Origin: Barnesiella sp. WM24
GTDB taxonomy: Bacteria > Bacteroidota > Bacteroidia > Bacteroidales > Muribaculaceae
DNA: 64,000 nt
NCBI RefSeq assembly: GCF_004570975.1
Contig: NZ_SPPC01000015.1
Location: 1 to 64,000, forward strand
Direction of reading: 5' to 3'
Below are positions 60,293 to 64,000 of the stretch, piece after piece; position 1 is the stretch's first letter; each line of letters starts with the position of its first letter. A program made the position numbers and the translations under genes. The notes under the pieces were generated by a model. It was not told the DNA's origin and did no database searches. It saw nothing but the letters and a program-made list of their open reading frames with translations.

Positions 60293-60367
60293 GGTCGGGG
60301 TGAGAAGACTCGAACTTCCGACCTCCACGTCCCGAACGTGGCGCGCTGCCAACTGTGCTACACCCCG
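60292..60367 (-). tRNA. tRNA-Pro (anticodon CGG)
   Basis: Minus strand: acceptor CGGGGTG/CACCCCG, D arm AGCACAGTTGGCAGCGC region, anticodon stem CCACG/CGTGG with loop TTCGGGA (anticodon CGG), T loop TTCGAGT, discriminator A and encoded CCA (complement of 60292-60294). Confidence 0.95.
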
Positions 60368-60504
60368 AGCGCCTTTAATTTCGACCGCAAAGATAAGACT
60401 TTTTCTTGATATAACAATCACTTTTATGCAGGATTTTTTCACTGCATGGTGAAAAGTTGATTTTTTGCACAGGTTTATGGATGGAAAAGCGTAAATTTGT
60501 GGCT

Positions 60505-62589
60505 ATGAAAGGCAATGAGTCAACATATATGCAACTGCTTGCCGGTGCAGTCATGGTGTCGCTGCTCGGAGCATGCGCCTCGATGGGGCGTCCTACAGGA
60601 GGCGACTACGACATCGAGCCGCCGGTCTATGTCAGGAGCAATCCTGCAATAGGCAGTACCGGAGTGAGCCGCAACCACATAACCATCGACTTCAACGAAA
60701 ATGTCCAGGTAGAGGATGTAATGAACAAGGTGGTGGTGTCGCCCGCACAGAAAAATATACCGCAGATTACCGCCAACGGTCACAGGGTGTCGGTGGAACT
60801 TCGCGATACGATGCTCCCAAACACCACCTACACGATTGATTTCTCCGACGCTATCAGCGACCTCAACGAGAAAAACGTGCTTGACGGATTTGCAATCGAT
60901 TTTGCCACCGGCGACTCGATAGATTCGCTGTGTATCTCGGGCATGGTGTTTGAGGCACGCAACCTTGAGCCGGCACAGGGGGTGCTCGTCGGTGTATATT
61001 CCGACATGACCGACACCACGATCACCTCTCTCCCGCTTGAACGCATAGCCAAGACCAACCAGCTCGGTCAGTTCACTGTGAGAGGGCTGAAGCCCGGCGA
61101 CTATCACATCTTCGCCATCAATGACATGAACCGCGACTATCACTGGAACCGCTCCGAGGACGTGGCGTTTTATGACGTAACCGTGTCGCCTAAGGCCGAG
61201 ACGACTGTAACCACCGACACACTCACGGCAGCCGACGGTTCTGACTCGATCGTGACATCAAGCGTCACACGATATTTCCCAAACGACATATTGCTGACAT
61301 GGTTTAACGAAGGCTACACGCCGCAGTATCTAAAGGATTACAGCCGTCAGGAACGCCGCAAGCTGTTCATAAAATTTTCAGCACCGAGCGACACCCTCCC
61401 CGACATAAGACTGCTCAACGGCGTTGATTCCGGGCTCCCGATCGACAGCTGGGCCCGGCTGAATGCCACAGAGACACGCGACTCGCTCGAATATTTCATC
61501 ACCGACACGGCAGTCATAGCCCAGGATACAATGATGATCGAGATGCGCTATCTGCGCACCGACACGCTTGACCAACTGTCGTGGACAACCGACACACTGC
61601 GTGTGTTGTTTAAAGGTGCGCGCGAAGAGAAGCGCCTGAAAGAGGAAGCAGAGAAGAAAGCGGCCGACCGCCGCAAAAAAGCGGAGAAAAAGGGAGAAAA
61701 CATCGACTCGATAGAAGCAGCCGAGGCAGCAAAGCTCACCTTCCTGAAAGTGTCGGCTCCCGGCGGAACCACCCAGGAGATTTACAAGCCGCTCTTTATA
61801 GATGTAGAGCAACCGCTTGACACCATAATCGCCGGCGGACTACACATGCTGATGCTCAACGACACGATATGGGACACCATCACCGCGCCCCCGCTTGAAC
61901 GCGTCGACTCGTTCGGACTCCTGAAATTCAAGCTGGACATGAAATGGACGCCCGGCACAAAATATAAATTTGTCGTCGACTCAGCCGCCTTCATCGGCGC
62001 CTACAACGAGTGGAACAACACGTTCACACATGAGTTCTCGACCAGAAAACTTGAGGATTACTCCGCGCTCTACTTCAATGTAAGCGGAGTCACCGACTCA
62101 GCCGTGGTGGAAGTGCTCGACAAGGGCGACAAGCCTGTAGCCGAAGCCCCTCTACGCAACGGTGTAGCCGAGTTCCCGTACATGCAACCCGGCACCTATT
62201 ACGCCCGCCTGTTCATTGACCGCAACGGCAACGGCAAGTGGGACACCGGCTCACTGCTCGACTCGATTCAGCCCGAGGAGGTATATTACTATCCTAAAAA
62301 GATTGTGCTGAAGAAAAACTGGGACGTGGAGCAGTCATGGAACATCTATGACACACCGATTGACCTTCAGAAGCCAAAAGAGATTATAAAGAACAAGCCG
62401 AAGACAGCCAAGAAACGCCGCCGCAACAAAGACGGCTCATATGTCGACGACGAGAACGACCGCCGCGACCAGGATGAAGAAGACGACCCCTACAGCGACG
62501 GCAACTTCTTCGGACCCGGCAACAGCAACGGCACCCGCAACTTCGGCAACGGAATGAACGGATTCAACAACCGCGGAGGATACCGCTAA
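60505..62589 (+). CDS. Big_5 (Ig-like) domain lipoprotein
   Basis: About 694 residues from the ATG at 60505, chosen because a -7-type box TAAATTTG lies at 60492-60499. Lipoprotein signal MQLLAGAVMVSLLGAC. After GRPTGGDYDIEPPVYVRSNPAIGSTGVS comes a Big_5 domain (HITIDFNENVQVEDVMNKVVVSPAQ, TYTIDFSDAISDLNEKNV). There are prealbumin/CNA-B-like segments (GVLVGVYSDMTDTT, FTVRGLKPGDYHIFAINDMN; YARLFIDRNGNGKWDTGSLLDSIQPEEV). A charged coiled coil (REEKRLKEEAEKKAADRRKKAEKK) lies mid-protein and the tail is Gly/Asn-rich. Outer-membrane lipoprotein of unknown function, well conserved in Bacteroidales. Confidence 0.85.
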   Translation: MKGNESTYMQLLAGAVMVSLLGACASMGRPTGGDYDIEPPVYVRSNPAIGSTGVSRNHITIDFNENVQVEDVMNKVVVSPAQKNIPQITANGHRVSVELRDTMLPNTTYTIDFSDAISDLNEKNVLDGFAIDFATGDSIDSLCISGMVFEARNLEPAQGVLVGVYSDMTDTTITSLPLERIAKTNQLGQFTVRGLKPGDYHIFAINDMNRDYHWNRSEDVAFYDVTVSPKAETTVTTDTLTAADGSDSIVTSSVTRYFPNDILLTWFNEGYTPQYLKDYSRQERRKLFIKFSAPSDTLPDIRLLNGVDSGLPIDSWARLNATETRDSLEYFITDTAVIAQDTMMIEMRYLRTDTLDQLSWTTDTLRVLFKGAREEKRLKEEAEKKAADRRKKAEKKGENIDSIEAAEAAKLTFLKVSAPGGTTQEIYKPLFIDVEQPLDTIIAGGLHMLMLNDTIWDTITAPPLERVDSFGLLKFKLDMKWTPGTKYKFVVDSAAFIGAYNEWNNTFTHEFSTRKLEDYSALYFNVSGVTDSAVVEVLDKGDKPVAEAPLRNGVAEFPYMQPGTYYARLFIDRNGNGKWDTGSLLDSIQPEEVYYYPKKIVLKKNWDVEQSWNIYDTPIDLQKPKEIIKNKPKTAKKRRRNKDGSYVDDENDRRDQDEEDDPYSDGNFFGPGNSNGTRNFGNGMNGFNNRGGYR

Positions 62590-62603
62590 ACTCACTCACG
62601 ATT

Positions 62604-63446
62604 ATGGGAAATGCCTTGATTGACAAAGAACTTATCGGAGAACCGAGGCTCTACAACCTCGCCATGAGACTCGAAGCGGAGACCCTCCACGTGATGCTAT
62701 ACCGCCCCGGAGAGCCGGAGTCCATCGTCTACCGCGCGGTTCCGCTCGACGCTCCCGGACTCGCCCCTGAAAGAAGGCTTGAAGAGACAGTCTACAACAA
62801 TCCGCTGCTACTGTCTGACTTCAACCACGTGACGATACTCGTCGACACGACACGCTATACCGTAATCCCCGACGAGGCCACCGACGTCGACGCTCTCTTT
62901 GCCGAAGTGCTTGCCGACCGCCTCATGCCCGGCGACGACCCCGACAACAGAAGCGAGACCCTATTTACCTCCCTCACTCCGGCGGGGGCCACCGTGGCGG
63001 CAAAACTGCCGTCGCAGCTGCTCGCTTTCCTGCGGCGCACATTCAACAATCCCGACATATATCCGCCGGTCGTCCCACTGTCGCGTTACTTCTATACAGC
63101 CGGCCGCATAGGACATTCGGGAAAGATATATATCAACCTGCGCCCGGGCTCACTTGACCTGATAGCGTTTGCCGACGACAGCACGCAACTCGCCAACACA
63201 TTCTCATTCCGCGAGAGTGCCGATGCCGTCTATTATATAATGTCGGTGCGCAACATGCTCGTAGAGCGCGACGGCGAGGACCGTGAGCTTCTGATAGCAG
63301 GCGACGACAAGCTGCGCGATGAAGTCACCTCGGTGTTACGCGAATACACAGGCTACGTGATGCCGGCAATCTATCCGCCGGCGCTTGTCCATGCGCCCAA
63401 AGACGCGCTTAAAGCCCCATTTGACCTAATAACCACCTTACAATGA
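62604..63446 (+). CDS. DUF3822 family protein
   Basis: 280 residues. Actin-like/ASKHA style layout: N-terminal LYNLAMRLEAETLHVMLYRPGEPESIVYRAVPLD, middle HVTILVDTTRYTVIPDEATD and LPSQLLAFLRRTFNNPDIYPPVVPLSRYF, C-terminal GKIYINLRPGSLDLIAFADDSTQLANTFSFRESADAVYYIMSVRNML. This matches DUF3822, which in Bacteroidetes precedes rsmD, as here. Function unknown. Four-base overlap with rsmD (63443-63446). Confidence 0.9.
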   Translation: MGNALIDKELIGEPRLYNLAMRLEAETLHVMLYRPGEPESIVYRAVPLDAPGLAPERRLEETVYNNPLLLSDFNHVTILVDTTRYTVIPDEATDVDALFAEVLADRLMPGDDPDNRSETLFTSLTPAGATVAAKLPSQLLAFLRRTFNNPDIYPPVVPLSRYFYTAGRIGHSGKIYINLRPGSLDLIAFADDSTQLANTFSFRESADAVYYIMSVRNMLVERDGEDRELLIAGDDKLRDEVTSVLREYTGYVMPAIYPPALVHAPKDALKAPFDLITTLQ

Positions 63447-63994
63447 GAATAATAAGAGGAAAATACGGGCGACGTCGCTTCGACGTGCCCACCAACATCT
63501 CGGCACGTCCCACCACCGATTTCGCGCGCGAGAACATATTCAACGTGCTTGAAAACATGATTGATTTCGACGGCCTTGACGCGCTTGACCTCTTTGCCGG
63601 GACAGGCGCCATCACCTTTGAGTTTCTATCCCGCGGATGCCGTCAGGTGACAGCCGTCGAGAAGGCACAGACACAGTTCCGGTTCATAAAGCAGGTCGCC
63701 CAGCAGCTCAATGTGCAGAACCTTCGGCTGATAAAAGGCGACGTGTTCCGATTCATAGCCTCATGCAGCGACAAGTTTGACATCGTGTTTGCCGACCCCC
63801 CTTATGACCTGCCCGACTTTGGCAAGATTCCCGGGCTGATTCTTGAATCGCAGATGCTCAAGCCCGGCTCGATATTCATAATCGAACACTCCAGGGCACA
63901 TGACTTCTCGGCGCTCCCCCACTTCTCGGAACACCGCGCCTACGGCTCGGTCAACTTCTCAATATTCGAGATTCCCGAAGAGCAACAAGCCTGA
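63443..63994 (+). CDS. rsmD: 16S rRNA (guanine(966)-N2)-methyltransferase
   Basis: 183 residues, complete. RsmD motifs: MRIIRGKYGRRRFDVP (RI-GG/RR start), ARPTTDFARENIFNVLENM, SAM-binding LDLFAGTGAITFEFLSRGC, VTAVEKA, and catalytic FDIVFADPPYDLPDF (DPPY). Methylates G966 of 16S rRNA in the assembled 30S subunit. Overlaps DUF3822 by 4 bases and is translationally coupled to it. Confidence 0.94.
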   Translation: MRIIRGKYGRRRFDVPTNISARPTTDFARENIFNVLENMIDFDGLDALDLFAGTGAITFEFLSRGCRQVTAVEKAQTQFRFIKQVAQQLNVQNLRLIKGDVFRFIASCSDKFDIVFADPPYDLPDFGKIPGLILESQMLKPGSIFIIEHSRAHDFSALPHFSEHRAYGSVNFSIFEIPEEQQA

Positions 63995-64000
63995 TAATCC

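Overview
The window looks like a chromosome segment of a gut Bacteroidales bacterium, most likely Muribaculaceae or a close relative. I infer this from the many promoters of the Bacteroidetes type (TTG, 19-21 bases, TAnnTTTG), the SusC-like outer-membrane barrels without a classic SusC domain, lipoproteins with short lipoboxes, a lipoprotein TPR regulator ending in a LuxR-like helix-turn-helix, a bacterial SUI1 protein, GH3 and DUF3822 proteins, and a SAM-II-like riboswitch before metK. No rRNA operon, CRISPR array, intact insertion sequence or complete prophage was seen.

Layout. 0-2.3 kb: a decaying leucine-rich-repeat surface protein, a small uracil-glycosylase-like protein and degenerate sequence. 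2.5-11.6 kb: two parallel units, each a regulator followed by an outer-membrane barrel (Crp-like with barrel 1; membrane TPR/HTH regulator with barrel 2), separated by SDR, EamA and GrpB genes. 11.7-22.4 kb: an exopolysaccharide/capsule cluster (GT2, Wza-like export lipoprotein, Wzc-like co-polymerase/kinase, EpsG-like polymerase, WbsX-like protein, GT4, then convergent CDP-glycerol transferase and Wzx flippase). 22.5-25.4 kb: TraB/GumN, ABC ATPase, permease and GntR regulator on the minus strand. 25.5-29.5 kb: DJ-1 protein and a second sugar cluster (GT4, radical SAM, GT4). 29.5-49.7 kb: ordinary chromosomal genes (lipoproteins, SUI1, AddA-like helicase-nuclease, LexA-like regulator, MFS, DUF1846, AlbA/Schlafen-type protein, alkaline phosphatase, GH3, metK, asnS, pseudouridine synthase, YhcH, purB).

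49.8-60.4 kb is an accessory island between tRNA-Val/tRNA-Ala on the left and tRNA-Pro on the right. It holds a MntA/HepT toxin-antitoxin pair whose toxin start is frameshifted at an A8 run; an unnamed module of a small membrane protein, a membrane-anchored LexA/S24-type peptidase-like protein, a small acidic protein and a dGTPase; and on the minus strand a tandem of truncated Rhs tips with toxin-immunity cassettes. One tip carries a metzincin-like HEFGHIMGITD motif. Three copies of an unrecognised C-terminal gene fragment punctuate the island. 60.5-64 kb returns to core genes (Big_5 lipoprotein, DUF3822, rsmD).

Most notable: (1) a SAM-II-like riboswitch at metK with a visible 10-bp antiterminator between the aptamer 5' strand and the terminator 5' arm; (2) the membrane-anchored S24-like/dGTPase module; (3) the Rhs cassette array, including a 19-bp perfect inverted repeat sitting at a frameshift in the immunity gene paired with the metzincin tip; (4) four ATTAAGA motifs spaced near whole helical turns between the transmembrane TPR/HTH regulator and its neighbouring barrel gene.
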